Shown here piece by piece: positions 1 through 8,266 of a DNA stretch of 64,000 nt. A program made the translations under genes and the position numbers. A model generated the notes under the pieces. That model worked only from the letters and a program-made list of their open reading frames with translations. It had not been told where the DNA came from and made no database searches. Positions within the stretch are counted from its first letter, which is position 1. Every line of letters begins with the position of its first letter. The stretch is from positions 1,240,001 through 1,304,000 of the forward strand of contig NZ_LR134352.1 of the NCBI RefSeq assembly GCF_900637185.1. Direction: 5' to 3'. Source of the stretch: Nocardia asteroides. Its GTDB lineage: Bacteria > Actinomycetota > Actinomycetes > Mycobacteriales > Mycobacteriaceae.

Positions 1-1
1 C

Positions 2-949
2 GGCGAGCTGTCCGGGCACAAACTCGACGACGTGCACCAGGGCGAGACGCCGACCCGCGGCAAGCGCGACCCGCGCGATTTCACGCTGTGGAAGTCGGCC
101 AAGCCGGGCGAGCCGAGCTGGCCGTCGCCGTGGGGCCCCGGTCGCCCCGGCTGGCACCTGGAATGCTCGGCGATGGCCGAGTTCTATCTCGGCGCCGAAT
201 TCGATATCCACTGCGGTGGAATGGATTTGATTTTCCCGCACCACGAGAACGAGATCGCCCAGTCCAAGGCGGCCGGTGACGGTTTCGCGCGTTACTGGCT
301 GCACAACGGCTGGGTGACCATGGGCGGCGAGAAGATGTCGAAGTCGCTCGGCAATGTGCTCTCGGTCCCGAATGTGCTCACCCGGGTCCGCGCGGTCGAA
401 TTGCGTTTCTATCTGGGCAGCGCGCATTACCGCTCGATGCTCGAATACTCCGACAAAGCGCTCGACGACGCGGTCGCGTCCTATCGGCGTATCGAGGCAT
501 TCGTGCATCGCGTGCTCGACCGCGTCGGCGAGGTCTCGGTCGGGAAATGGACCGACGGATTCGCGGCCGCGCTCGACGACGATCTGGCGGTTCCGAAGGC
601 GCTGGCCGAAATCCACCACGTGGTGCACGAGGGCAATCGCGCGCTGGAGGCGGGCACGATCGAGACCGCGGCCGAAGCGGCCGGGCAGGTCAGGGCGATG
701 CTCGGCATCCTCGGCGTCGACCCGCTCGACCCGCACTGGTACACCCCCGCCGACAATTCGGCGGCGCTCGACGCGCTCGACGTGCTGGTCCGGTCGGAGC
801 TGGATCGCCGCGCGGGCGCGCGGGCGGAGAAGAACTGGGCAGAAGCCGATGCCGCACGGGATCGGCTCGTCGCAGCGGGTATCGAGGTCACCGATACCCC
901 GCAGGGGCCGGAATGGTCGCTGGGCGCATCGAGCGGAAAGGCGAACTGA
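2..949 (+). CDS. cysS: Cysteinyl-tRNA synthetase, C-terminal part (5' truncated by window)
   Basis: Charges tRNA-Cys with cysteine in the cytoplasm. The reading frame is open from the first bases of the window, so the N-terminal HIGH half lies upstream. Visible are the zinc-site region ([11 protein letters not shown], then [17 protein letters not shown]) and the KMSKS loop in [11 protein letters not shown] near base 330, followed by the helical anticodon-binding DALR-like C-terminal region. The stop codon TGA overlaps the ATG of rlmB by one base (TGATG at 947-951). The cysS-rlmB pairing is usual in actinobacteria. An ATG at position 32 is internal and is not the true start. Confidence 0.96.
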   Translation, partial: GELSGHKLDDVHQGETPTRGKRDPRDFTLWKSAKPGEPSWPSPWGPGRPGWHLECSAMAEFYLGAEFDIHCGGMDLIFPHHENEIAQSKAAGDGFARYWLHNGWVTMGGEKMSKSLGNVLSVPNVLTRVRAVELRFYLGSAHYRSMLEYSDKALDDAVASYRRIEAFVHRVLDRVGEVSVGKWTDGFAAALDDDLAVPKALAEIHHVVHEGNRALEAGTIETAAEAAGQVRAMLGILGVDPLDPHWYTPADNSAALDALDVLVRSELDRRAGARAEKNWAEADAARDRLVAAGIEVTDTPQGPEWSLGASSGKAN

Positions 950-1935
950 TGGCAGGCAATTCACAGCGACGCGGAGCGATCAGGAAGGGCGGCACCAAGA
1001 AGGGCGCCGTCGTCGGTTCCGGTGGCAAGCGCCGCCGCGGGCTCGAGGGCAGGGGCGCGACCCCGCCCGCCGAGGCCCGCACCAAGCATCCCGCCGCCAA
1101 GCGGGCCGCGGCCGCCGCCAAAGCCAAAGCGGCGCAGCAGAATCGCCCCACCGGTAAGGCCGGGGTGCCGCGCGTCGGCCGCAAGTCCGACGACGGTCCC
1201 GAGCTGGTCCTCGGCCGCAACCCGGTGCTGGAGTGTCTGCGCGCCGACGTGCCCGCCACCGCGCTGTTCGTCGCGGTCGGTACCGAGAACGACGACCGTC
1301 TCTCCGAGAGCGTGCAGCGCGCCGCGGACATGGGCATCTCCATTCTCGAGGTGCCGCGGACCGATCTGGATCGGTTGAGCGCCAACGGTTTGCACCAGGG
1401 CGTGGCCCTGCAGGTCCCGCCGTACCGCTACGCGCACCCGGACGACCTGATCGACCGGGTGAAGACCTCCGGCGAGCCCGGCCTGCTGGTGGCGCTGGAC
1501 AACATCTCCGATCCGCGCAACCTGGGCGCGGTCATCCGCTCGGTGGCCGCGTTCGGCGGGCAGGGCGTGGTGATCCCGCAGCGGCGCAGCGCGAGTGTCA
1601 CCGCGGTGGCCTGGCGGACCAGCGCGGGCGCGGCGGCCCGGCTGCCCGTCGCCAGGGCGACCAACCTGACCCGCACCCTGAAGGACTGGGCGGCCCAGGG
1701 TTTCCAGATCGTCGGTCTCGACGCGGGCGGCGACACCAACCTCGACGAGTTCGACGGCAGTGTGCCGACGGTGGTCGTCGTCGGTTCCGAGGGCAAGGGC
1801 CTCTCGCGGCTGGTCCGGGAGAACTGCGACTCCATCCTGAGCATCCCGATGGCCGGTCCGGTCGAGTCGCTCAACGCCTCGGTCGCGGCCGGTGTCGTCC
1901 TGGCCGACATCGCCAGACAGCGCCGTCAGGGCTGA
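949..1935 (+). CDS. rlmB: 23S rRNA 2'-O-ribose methyltransferase RlmB/TrmH family (SpoU)
   Basis: SpoU-class SAM-dependent RNA methyltransferase with the trefoil-knot fold, expected to methylate the 2'-hydroxyl of a 23S rRNA guanosine. The 328-residue protein has a basic, Lys/Arg/Ala-rich N-terminal extension of about 80 residues, then an L30e-like substrate-binding part ([12 protein letters not shown]). The three SpoU motifs follow: [26 protein letters not shown] and [16 protein letters not shown]. The ATG overlapping the cysS stop fits the start of the family extension. Translational coupling with cysS is likely. Which rRNA position is modified is inferred from the family. Confidence 0.93.
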   Translation: MAGNSQRRGAIRKGGTKKGAVVGSGGKRRRGLEGRGATPPAEARTKHPAAKRAAAAAKAKAAQQNRPTGKAGVPRVGRKSDDGPELVLGRNPVLECLRADVPATALFVAVGTENDDRLSESVQRAADMGISILEVPRTDLDRLSANGLHQGVALQVPPYRYAHPDDLIDRVKTSGEPGLLVALDNISDPRNLGAVIRSVAAFGGQGVVIPQRRSASVTAVAWRTSAGAAARLPVARATNLTRTLKDWAAQGFQIVGLDAGGDTNLDEFDGSVPTVVVVGSEGKGLSRLVRENCDSILSIPMAGPVESLNASVAAGVVLADIARQRRQG

Positions 1936-1986
1936 TCTGCGCGGGGTTTCCGGGCAAATCGGCTCTGTCGCCGTAGAATTCGATGC

Positions 1987-2265
1987 GTGGCGATACCCAA
2001 CCATCCGATCGGTGAGACGGTCGAGCACCCGCAGGCCAACCTGATCCTCGTGCTCGGGCTGCTCAGCCCGTTCTGCTGCGGGATCTTCGGGCCGATCGCG
2101 TGGGTGCTCGGCAAGCGGGCGCTCAACGAGATCGACGCGTCCTACGGTGCGCTCTCCGGGCGTTCCCAGGTGACCATCGGGTACATCGCGGGCATCATCG
2201 GCACCATCCTCATGGTGCTGTTCGCGATGCTGTACCTGGCCGGCTCCTGCAACGGGAACTTCTGA
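1987..2265 (+). CDS. Small two-helix membrane protein, DUF4190-like
   Basis: A 92-residue protein with a GTG start. It has two hydrophobic segments, at about residues 17-38 (LILVLGLLSPFCCGIFGPIAW) and 64-87, joined by a short polar loop containing a lysine-rich LGKRALNEID motif. This is the pattern of DUF4190 membrane proteins of actinobacteria, whose role is unknown. The gene stands alone between rlmB and the convergent enoyl-CoA hydratase, whose stop is only a few bases away. No function can be assigned. Confidence 0.75.
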   Translation: MAIPNHPIGETVEHPQANLILVLGLLSPFCCGIFGPIAWVLGKRALNEIDASYGALSGRSQVTIGYIAGIIGTILMVLFAMLYLAGSCNGNF

Positions 2266-2269
2266 GGCG

Positions 2270-3070
2270 TCAGTCCAGGCTGGGGCGCTCCGCGTGGGCG
2301 TCCCAGGCGGGCCATTCCGCGCTGATGCTGCCCGTCCACTTGGGCTGCCTGCGCTCCTTGAACGCGGCCATCGCCTCGCCGCCGTCGACGCTCTTGGCCA
2401 CATGCGCGTTGAGCTCGGATTCGAGCTGCCCGACCACGGCGGGCGTCATACCGAGGCCCTCCCAGATCAGCCGCTTGGTCAGTGCGACGGGCAGCGGCGC
2501 CGGTCCGTTGGCGATGTCGTGCGCGACCGCCATCGCGGTGGGCAGCACCTCGCCCGCGGGCAGGCTGGCGTTGGCCAGGCCCATCGACTTGGCCTCGTCA
2601 CCGTCGAAGGTGCGGCCGGTCAGCATGATGTCGGCGGCGTTGGCCAGCCCGGCCAGGCGCGGCACCGTCCAGTGCGCGTAACCGTCGGCCAGCACGCCAC
2701 GCCGTACCTGGCTGAGCCCGTAGACGGCGTCGCGGGCGAAATAGCGCAGATCGCACTGCAGGGCCAGCGCCAGCCCGATCCCCACCGCGTGGCCGTTGAC
2801 GGCGGCGATCACCGGCTTGCGGACCTGCCACGGCGGCGGATCCAGGCTCACCTCGCCGTTCGCGCGGGCGGACAGGTCGGCGCCCGCGCAGAACGCGGGC
2901 GCGGTACCGGTGATCACCACGGCCCGGATCGCGTCCTCGCTGTCGCAACGGCGCAGCGCGGCGCTGAGCTCGGCCGCCATCGTCGGGGTGACGGCGTTCT
3001 GCTGCGCGGGGCGGTTGAGCGTGAGCACGGCGACTCCGGCAGAGACATCGACGAGCAGTTCCGAACTCAT
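2270..3070 (-). CDS. Enoyl-CoA hydratase/isomerase (crotonase family)
   Basis: A 266-residue crotonase-fold protein predicted to hydrate 2-enoyl-CoA in a beta-oxidation-type pathway. The N-terminal LTLNRPAQQNAVT and the oxyanion-hole segments FCAGADLSAR and AAVNGHAVGIGLALA are present. The usual catalytic glutamate pair is not obvious: the second region reads YGLSQVRRGVLADGYAHW, so the precise reaction is uncertain. It lies 39 bp downstream of the acyl-CoA dehydrogenase gene on the same strand, and the pair probably acts on one acyl-CoA substrate. The substrate is unknown, and no KstR site precedes the pair. Confidence 0.85.
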   Translation of the reverse strand: MSSELLVDVSAGVAVLTLNRPAQQNAVTPTMAAELSAALRRCDSEDAIRAVVITGTAPAFCAGADLSARANGEVSLDPPPWQVRKPVIAAVNGHAVGIGLALALQCDLRYFARDAVYGLSQVRRGVLADGYAHWTVPRLAGLANAADIMLTGRTFDGDEAKSMGLANASLPAGEVLPTAMAVAHDIANGPAPLPVALTKRLIWEGLGMTPAVVGQLESELNAHVAKSVDGGEAMAAFKERRQPKWTGSISAEWPAWDAHAERPSLD

Positions 3071-3109
3071 GGGATCGAATGGTACTAGCGGCGCCGACCC
3101 GCCGTTGCG

Positions 3110-4282
3110 TCACTCGCGCAGCAGGTGCCTGCCGATGGCGTACTTGTGCACTTCGGTGGGTCCGTCGTAGAGCCGGAACGCGCGCATGTCGCGGAACAGC
3201 ATCTCCACGACGGTCTCGTCGCTGATCCCGATCCCGCCGAGCACCTGCACGCAGCGGTCGGTGACCTTGAACAGTTCCTCGGACACGTACGACTTGGCCA
3301 TCGACGATTCGTGCCTGGCCTGCTGTCCCTGGTCCATCAGCCAGCAGCTGTGCCAGATGGTCAGCCTGCACTGGTGCAGCGCCACCTCGTTGTCGGCGAG
3401 CATGAACGACACGCCCTCGTGCTCACCGATCGGCTTGCCGAACGCGGTACGGGTGCGCGCGTAGTCGACGGCGATGCTCTGGGCCCGCTCGGCCGCGCCC
3501 AGCCAGCGCATGCAGTGCGTGAGCCGGGCCGGGGCCAGCCGCAGCTGGGCGTAGCGCAGTGCCTGGCCGGTGCGTCCCAGCACGGCCGAGGGCGGCAGGG
3601 TGAGGTTCTCGAACCGCACCACCGCGTGGCCGCCCACGTAGTTGCGGTCCATCGTGTTCATGATCCGCTCGATGACGATGCCCTCGGCGTCGCCGTCGGT
3701 GAGGAACAGGGTCGGGCCCGCGGGCAGGTGCGGGTTCTCGGCAAGGCGCGCCATGATGATCCAGGTCTTGGCCCCGTCGGCGCCGGTGATCAGCCATTTG
3801 CGCCCGTTCAGCACGAAGTTCTCGCCGTCGAACACCGCCTCGGTGCTCAGCTGACCGGGGTCGGAGCCCGCGCCGTCGGGTTCGGTCATCGCGAACACCG
3901 AGCGCTGCTCGCCGCGGATCACCGGCATCAGGTACCGGTCCACCTGGTCCGGGTCGGCGATCTTGCCGAGCAGGAACATGTTGCCCTCGTCGGGCGCAGC
4001 GCAGTTCATCGCGACCGGGCCCAGCGTCGACCAGCCCGCGGCCTCGTAGACCAGCGCCTGTTCGACATGCGAGAGCCCGAGCCCGCCGTACTCCACCGGC
4101 GCCTGCACGGTGAGCAGCTTCTCGGCCCTGGCCAGCTCGACCAGTTCGGCGCGTAGCTCGTCGGTGGGGCCGTGCGCGGTGAGCCGCGGATCGCGCTCGA
4201 ACGGCACGATCTGCTCGGTGACGAACGCGCGAACCCGATCCCGCAGGGCGGCCAGATCATCCGGAACAGCGAAGTCGATCAT
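3110..4282 (-). CDS. Acyl-CoA dehydrogenase family protein
   Basis: FAD-dependent acyl-CoA dehydrogenase of 390 residues. The N-terminal helical domain is followed by the substrate/FAD segment FAMTEPDGAGSDPGQL and WLITGADGAKTWII. The C-terminal domain contains RTAFGKPIGEHEGVSF and QVLGGIGISDETVVEMLFRD, ending in RLYDGPTEVHKYAIGRHLL. The start was placed at MIDFAVPDD; an in-frame ATG 17 codons upstream adds residues that do not resemble the family. It probably forms an operon with the downstream hydratase. This GGIGISDE/YDGPTEVH subclass acts on branched or unusual acyl chains in many actinobacteria, but the substrate here is unknown. Confidence 0.88.
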   Translation of the reverse strand: MIDFAVPDDLAALRDRVRAFVTEQIVPFERDPRLTAHGPTDELRAELVELARAEKLLTVQAPVEYGGLGLSHVEQALVYEAAGWSTLGPVAMNCAAPDEGNMFLLGKIADPDQVDRYLMPVIRGEQRSVFAMTEPDGAGSDPGQLSTEAVFDGENFVLNGRKWLITGADGAKTWIIMARLAENPHLPAGPTLFLTDGDAEGIVIERIMNTMDRNYVGGHAVVRFENLTLPPSAVLGRTGQALRYAQLRLAPARLTHCMRWLGAAERAQSIAVDYARTRTAFGKPIGEHEGVSFMLADNEVALHQCRLTIWHSCWLMDQGQQARHESSMAKSYVSEELFKVTDRCVQVLGGIGISDETVVEMLFRDMRAFRLYDGPTEVHKYAIGRHLLRE

Positions 4283-4346
4283 GCTGTGTAGTCTGCTCGC
4301 CCGCGCGGCGGTTGGGGACGATTTCGGCCCCAAGTGGCACCAGAAA

Positions 4347-5213
4347 TCAGCGAGCCGGTGCCAGCCTGCGATTGCGATGGCCGACGAACCGGCACACCAG
4401 GTAGATCGCGAACGAGATCGCGGTGACGAACGTCGACACCGGCACGCCCGGCGCCAGCGACAGCAACAGCCCGCCCACCGCGGCGACCTCGGCGAAGATC
4501 ACCGACAGCACCGTGGCCCGCAGCGGGCTCGCGGTGACCTGCGCGGCGGCCGCGGCCGGGGTGATCAGCAGCGCGAGCACCAGCAGCGCGCCCACGATCT
4601 GCACGCCGAAGGCGGCGGTGATGCCGAGCAGCACGGCGAAGATCACCGACAGCGCCCGCACCGGCACCCCGCGCGCCACCGCCACCTCGGGGTCGGAGCT
4701 GGCGAACAGCAGCGGCCGGTAGACCACGGCCAGCACCGCGAGCACGGCCGCGGTGCAGGTGAGCAGCAGCGCCAGGCCGTCGTAGCCGACGCTGGCGACC
4801 TGCCCGGTGAGCAGCGAGAACTTCGACCCGGCCCGGTCCGGCGCCAGCCACAGGAACAGCACCGACAGGCCGAGCCCGAACGAGAGCACCACCGCGATCA
4901 CCGAATCGCGTTCGCGCGCACGGGAACCGAGCCAGCCGAACAGCACCGCCGCGACCACCGACCCGGCGATCGCGCCGATCCCGACGCCGACACCGGCCAG
5001 CAGCGCCGCCGACGCGCCGGTCAGCGACAGCTCGCTGGTGCCGTGCACCGCGAACGACATCTGCCTGCTCACGATCAGCGGCCCGATCAGCCCGGCGAGC
5101 AGGCCGAGCAGCGCGCTCGCCAGCAGTGCCTGCTGCACGAAGTCGTAGGTGAGCAGATCGGCGGTGGTGCCCAGATCGAACATCTGGTGCAGCACCTTGT
5201 TCAGCTTGTCCAT
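4347..5213 (-). CDS. znuB: Metal (zinc/manganese) ABC transporter permease
   Basis: Integral membrane component of an ABC-3 family metal importer, 288 residues with about eight hydrophobic helices. Examples are YDFVQQALLASALLGLLAG near the N terminus and VIAVVLSFGLGLSVLFLWLA. The loop VGALLVLALLITPAAAA is typical of ZnuB/MntB proteins. The ATG overlaps the stop of the ATPase gene by one base, so it is the last gene of the SBP-ATPase-permease operon read on the minus strand. Specificity for zinc is inferred from the Zur-like site upstream of the operon. Confidence 0.9.
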   Translation of the reverse strand: MDKLNKVLHQMFDLGTTADLLTYDFVQQALLASALLGLLAGLIGPLIVSRQMSFAVHGTSELSLTGASAALLAGVGVGIGAIAGSVVAAVLFGWLGSRARERDSVIAVVLSFGLGLSVLFLWLAPDRAGSKFSLLTGQVASVGYDGLALLLTCTAAVLAVLAVVYRPLLFASSDPEVAVARGVPVRALSVIFAVLLGITAAFGVQIVGALLVLALLITPAAAAAQVTASPLRATVLSVIFAEVAAVGGLLLSLAPGVPVSTFVTAISFAIYLVCRFVGHRNRRLAPAR

Positions 5214-6061
5214 CAGGCGGTACCGCCCAGCGCGTCCATGTCGTCGCCGGTGCCGACCACCACGAGCCGATCGCGCACCCGCAGCACCTCGACATCGGTG
5301 CCGTACAGCTCCGAGAGCGTCGCCGAGGTCATCACCTCCTCGGGCGTGCCGATCCGGAAGGCGCCGTCGACCAGGTACAGCACCCGGTCGACCAGCGGCA
5401 GGATCGGATTGATCTCGTGGGTCACGAACAGCACCGCGGTGTCGTGTTCGCGGCGGCGCCGGTCGACGAGTTCGGCGACCAGCCGCTGATTGGCCAGGTC
5501 GAGGCTGAGCAGCGGTTCGTCGCACAGCAGCACCGCCGGATCGCCGACCAGCGCCTGCGCGACCCGCAGCCGCTGCTGCTCGCCACCGGACAGCAGTTCC
5601 AGCGGCTTGTCCGCGAAGTGCTGCGCGCCGACCGCGGCGACGGCCGCCTCGACCCGCGCCGTCCGCTCGGTGCGGCGGCGCCAGCCCAGGCCCCAGCGGT
5701 GCCCGTCGACGCCGAGCCCCACGAGATCCTTGCCGCGCAGCTGCACACCGGCGTCGATGGTCTTCTGCTGCGGGACATAGCCGATGCCGGGATTGCCGAC
5801 GCCCGCCTGCTTGCCCGCCACCTGCGCGGTGCCCCCGCTCAGCGCGAGCGTGCCGAGCAGCACCCGCAGCAGCGAGGTCTTGCCGGAGCCGTTGGGTCCG
5901 AGGACCGCGATGAACTCGCCCGGTGCCACGTCGAGATCGAGGCCGCGCCACAGGGTGCGGTCGCCGAAGGACAGCGTGGCGCCGCGCAGCCGGATGGCGG
6001 CGTCGCCGGTGCCCGCCCGCGACAGCGCGGTGGGCAGTGCCGTTCCCTCGGTCGTCGACAT
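5213..6061 (-). CDS. znuC: Metal (zinc/manganese) ABC transporter ATP-binding protein
   Basis: Cytoplasmic ATPase of the metal importer, 282 residues from the chosen ATG (MSTTEGTALP). Walker A GPNGSGKT is at residues 55-62. The ABC signature LLSGGEQQRLRVAQAL, Walker B VLLCDEPLLSLDLAN and H-loop FVTHEINP follow in order. An upstream in-frame ATG would overlap the 3' end of the binding-protein gene, so the internal start, 8 bp after that gene, was preferred. It shares one base with the permease gene, and coupling is expected. Confidence 0.9.
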   Translation of the reverse strand: MSTTEGTALPTALSRAGTGDAAIRLRGATLSFGDRTLWRGLDLDVAPGEFIAVLGPNGSGKTSLLRVLLGTLALSGGTAQVAGKQAGVGNPGIGYVPQQKTIDAGVQLRGKDLVGLGVDGHRWGLGWRRRTERTARVEAAVAAVGAQHFADKPLELLSGGEQQRLRVAQALVGDPAVLLCDEPLLSLDLANQRLVAELVDRRRREHDTAVLFVTHEINPILPLVDRVLYLVDGAFRIGTPEEVMTSATLSELYGTDVEVLRVRDRLVVVGTGDDMDALGGTA

Positions 6062-6069
6062 GGCCGGCC

Positions 6070-6951
6070 TCAGCGCAGCGCCGCGGCGAGCGCCTTGGCG
6101 TTCGCGGTCTGCCACTGGACGTAATCGACACCGGCGGGCAGGGTCTCGGTCACCTCGACGACCGCGATGCCCGCGCCCTGCGCGGTGGCGCGCAGGTCCT
6201 GGGTGATCTTGTCCTGGGTCTGGGTGTTGTAGATCAGCGCCTTGACCTGCTTGCCGGTGAGCAGGTCGCGGGTGGCGGCGACGGCGGCGGGCGCCGGGTC
6301 GGTCTCCTGCTCGATCGCTTCCTGGAACTCGTGCGGGGTCTTGTCCTGCGCGGTCGCGGCCACCAGCAGGTAGTGCGCGAGCGGCTCGGACTGGGCGACC
6401 GGTGTGTTCGGGTGCTGGGTGGCGATGGTGCCGGTGATGGTGCTGACGCCGATCAGCTGGTTCTTGAAGGCGGTGGCGCGCTCGGTGTAGGCGGCGGCGT
6501 TGGCGCTGTCGATCTCGCCGAGCTGGGCGGCGATCCGGTCGGCGACCGCGGCGACGGTGGTCACGTCGTACCAGACGTGCTCGTTCTCGTCGCTCTTGTC
6601 GGCGCGCTGCTCGAACGCCTCGACGGTCCGCTTGTCCTTGCCGTCGATGGCCTTCTCGATGAACTCGTCGTAGTGCCCGCCGTTGAACACGACCAGATCG
6701 GCGTCGCTGATCGCGGCGGTATCGGTGGCCGAGGTCTCGAACGAGTGCGGATCGGCGGCGGGATCACTGATGATCGAGGTCACCCGCACATCCGGCCCGG
6801 CGACCGCGGTGGCGATGGAACCCCACACATTGGTGGAGGCCACGACGGACACCCCGTCCGCGTCATCGGAACCACCACACGCGGTGAGCACGACAGCCGC
6901 CGCCACTCCCACCGTGAGTCCGGCACACATGCGGGCGAATCGACTGTTCAC
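6070..6951 (-). CDS. znuA: Metal ABC transporter substrate-binding lipoprotein (ZnuA/TroA family)
   Basis: Extracellular metal-binding lipoprotein of 293 residues. The signal peptide ends in the lipobox LTAC with the lipidated cysteine at residue 25. Cluster A-I metal-site elements are visible: ASTNVWGSIA near the start, DPAADPHSFETSATD, FNGGHYDEFIE and ENEHVWYDVTTV, giving several candidate His/Glu/Asp ligands. It lacks the long His-rich loop of many ZnuA proteins, so zinc versus manganese cannot be settled from the sequence. It is first gene of the operon, with a Zur-like palindrome 54 bp upstream. Confidence 0.88.
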   Translation of the reverse strand: MNSRFARMCAGLTVGVAAAVVLTACGGSDDADGVSVVASTNVWGSIATAVAGPDVRVTSIISDPAADPHSFETSATDTAAISDADLVVFNGGHYDEFIEKAIDGKDKRTVEAFEQRADKSDENEHVWYDVTTVAAVADRIAAQLGEIDSANAAAYTERATAFKNQLIGVSTITGTIATQHPNTPVAQSEPLAHYLLVAATAQDKTPHEFQEAIEQETDPAPAAVAATRDLLTGKQVKALIYNTQTQDKITQDLRATAQGAGIAVVEVTETLPAGVDYVQWQTANAKALAAALR

Positions 6952-7004
6952 GCGGTACTCCTGGCCAGACTCGATCAGGCACCCCCCACTGTGCCCTGGA
7001 TCAT

Positions 7005-7023
7005 AATGGAAATCGTTACCGTT
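7005..7023. promoter_or_regulatory. Zur/FurB-like operator upstream of znuA
   Basis: AATGGAAATCGTTACCGTT is an imperfect palindrome (6 of 9 base pairs match around a central C) in an otherwise AT-poor region. It resembles actinobacterial Zur boxes built on TGAAAATnATTTTCA. It sits between znuA (minus strand) and the divergent vapB gene. Zinc-dependent repression of the transporter is inferred. Confidence 0.5.
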
Positions 7024-7076
7024 TTAGATTAGCAGTTCGTCCGCTGATCAACTATCTCGGCCGGGAACTCGCCCGA

Positions 7077-7107
7077 TTGATATACTGGGGCAAGAATTTG
7101 ATATCAA
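7077..7107. promoter_or_regulatory. Candidate VapB autoregulatory operator
   Basis: TTGATAT at 7077-7083 is followed 21 bp later (start to start) by the perfect palindrome TTGATATCAA at 7098-7107. The second copy ends just before the GGAGAGG ribosome-binding site of vapB. Paired inverted TGATAT/ATATCA elements in the promoter are characteristic of VapBC autoregulation. Confidence 0.5.
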
Positions 7108-7121
7108 CCGGAGAGGTTTCG

Positions 7122-7337
7122 ATGGCTCGTACCGTGATCGATCTGGACGACGAGGCTCTGGCGGAGGCGGCTCGCTACCTGGGCACCACGACGAAGCGGG
7201 AGACCGTGAACGCGGCTCTGCGCGAGATCGTCGACCGTCGGCGGCGAGCAGCCGCGATCGCCCGGATGCGCGACATGGTCGCGGCCGGTGAGATCGACTT
7301 CGATGGCGAAGGCCGTCGCCGCGGCTCCGCGGCGTGA
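7122..7337 (+). CDS. vapB: Type II antitoxin VapB, ribbon-helix-helix
   Basis: A 71-residue antitoxin. The N-terminal RTVIDLDDEALAEAARYLG is the DNA-binding ribbon-helix-helix start. TKRETVNAALREIVDRRRR follows, and a flexible C-terminal tail ends in FDGEGRRRGSAA, where the family binds the toxin. The ATG at 7122 has a GGAGAGG ribosome-binding site. The 3' end overlaps vapC by 4 bp (GTGA). It should neutralise VapC and repress its own promoter with it. Confidence 0.88.
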   Translation: MARTVIDLDDEALAEAARYLGTTTKRETVNAALREIVDRRRRAAAIARMRDMVAAGEIDFDGEGRRRGSAA

Positions 7338-7747
7338 CCGAGCGCTATCTGGCGGACACCAGCGCCCTGGTCCGGTTCTTTCGTGGCCAGACAGGGGCGG
7401 AATGGGATCAAGCCGTCAGTTCCGGTCTGGTCGGGGTCTGCGAACCCGTCCGCCAGGAGTACCTGCGTGCCGTCGGCGGACGCCCGGCCTATTACGAGGC
7501 CGCGGGCCTGCTCCACGAGATCTTCCCCTACTTCACGGTGCCGGACTCCTGTTGGACCGAGTCGGCCGCATTACAAGAGCGCCTCGCGGACGCCAGCCGA
7601 CACCAAAGTGCCGGCCCGGTGGATCTGCTCGTCGCCGTCACCGCGACCCACCACAAACTGACCGTCCTCCACGCCGACCTCGACTACGAGGCCATCGCGA
7701 CCCTGACCGGCCAGCCGGTCCGCCGCATCGACAAACCGGCGGGCTGA
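7334..7747 (+). CDS. vapC: Type II toxin VapC, PIN-domain ribonuclease
   Basis: PIN-fold ribonuclease of 137 residues, with a GTG start inside the vapB stop. The acidic metal-binding residues of the family are visible: YLADTSALVRFF (first Asp), CEPVRQEYLR (Glu), GPVDLLVAVTA (Asp) and the later LHADLDYEAIA. The protein is predicted to cut a specific RNA, commonly a tRNA or rRNA loop, when free of VapB. The target is unknown. The locus sits at the edge of a small accessory patch with gene remnants. Confidence 0.88.
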   Translation: MTERYLADTSALVRFFRGQTGAEWDQAVSSGLVGVCEPVRQEYLRAVGGRPAYYEAAGLLHEIFPYFTVPDSCWTESAALQERLADASRHQSAGPVDLLVAVTATHHKLTVLHADLDYEAIATLTGQPVRRIDKPAG

Positions 7748-7799
7748 GAGCGGTACCCGACTGCGCCTGCCCGGATGTGCCCGCGGCCAGAACACCGAA

Positions 7800-7995
7800 A
7801 AGCCGGGCTCGAAATCCGAGCCAGACTTCTCGAGACAGGTAGCCCCGCCGATGAGCCGGTATGCCTCCGTCAATCAGACAGCGCCCAGGGAACTCCCTCT
7901 CGCCGGGCAGGCCGCTGTCATGGTTGTAGCGGTAGAGCATTGTGCCACTGTGTAATTCGGGCTCACTCGCGCTGAAATGCGAGGTCGCCCAGACA
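7800..7995 (-). pseudogene. Decayed fragment of a GH15 trehalase/glucoamylase-like gene
   Basis: On the minus strand, about 7880-7995 encodes SEPELHSGTMLYRYNHDSG, which aligns with EAELRSGATVYRYHHDDG of the intact enzyme at 8876-11446. After a frameshift, MTEAYRLIGG aligns with LVEAYLLIGR. The copy also carries a degenerate version of that gene's terminator: AAGCCGGGCTCG at 7800-7811 and again at 8834-8845. About 200 bp between terminator and homologous block is missing. There is no intact frame, so this is a relic of a second, diverged copy or of a partial duplication. Confidence 0.7.
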
Positions 7996-8022
7996 GATCC
8001 ACCCGCGATAGCATCAGGGACT

Positions 8023-8250
8023 ATGAGCACCCCAGGGGGAGAGAACGGGGCCATGTCGGTGGTCCCCGCCAGTGTCCGTGACGTCGGCAACTACGTCTAC
8101 GATCTCGCTGACACCTTGGGCCAGGTACTCGACGTTGCCAGCGGTGAAGTCGAATCCTGTGCCGGCGGGAGCTGGGCAGGTGCCGCAGCGAGCGCCTTCG
8201 CAACCGGATGGTCCGAGACCTACACCCACCGGCTCGGGAGCCCTGTATGA
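8023..8250 (+). CDS. WXG100/ESX-like protein, apparently C-terminally truncated
   Basis: A 75-residue protein (MSTPGGENGAMSVVPASV). An amphipathic helix VRDVGNYVYDLADTLGQVL is followed by the turn and GSWAGAAASAFATGWSETY, which carries the W-x-G motif of type VII secretion substrates. Family members are near 100 residues, with a second helix after the turn. Here it stops at HRLGSPV soon after WSETY, so the second helix is cut short. An alternative start is the internal ATG before SVVPASV. It may be non-functional; it lies next to an obvious pseudogene. Confidence 0.55.
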   Translation: MSTPGGENGAMSVVPASVRDVGNYVYDLADTLGQVLDVASGEVESCAGGSWAGAAASAFATGWSETYTHRLGSPV

Positions 8251-8266
8251 CATTTTCAGCGCATCG

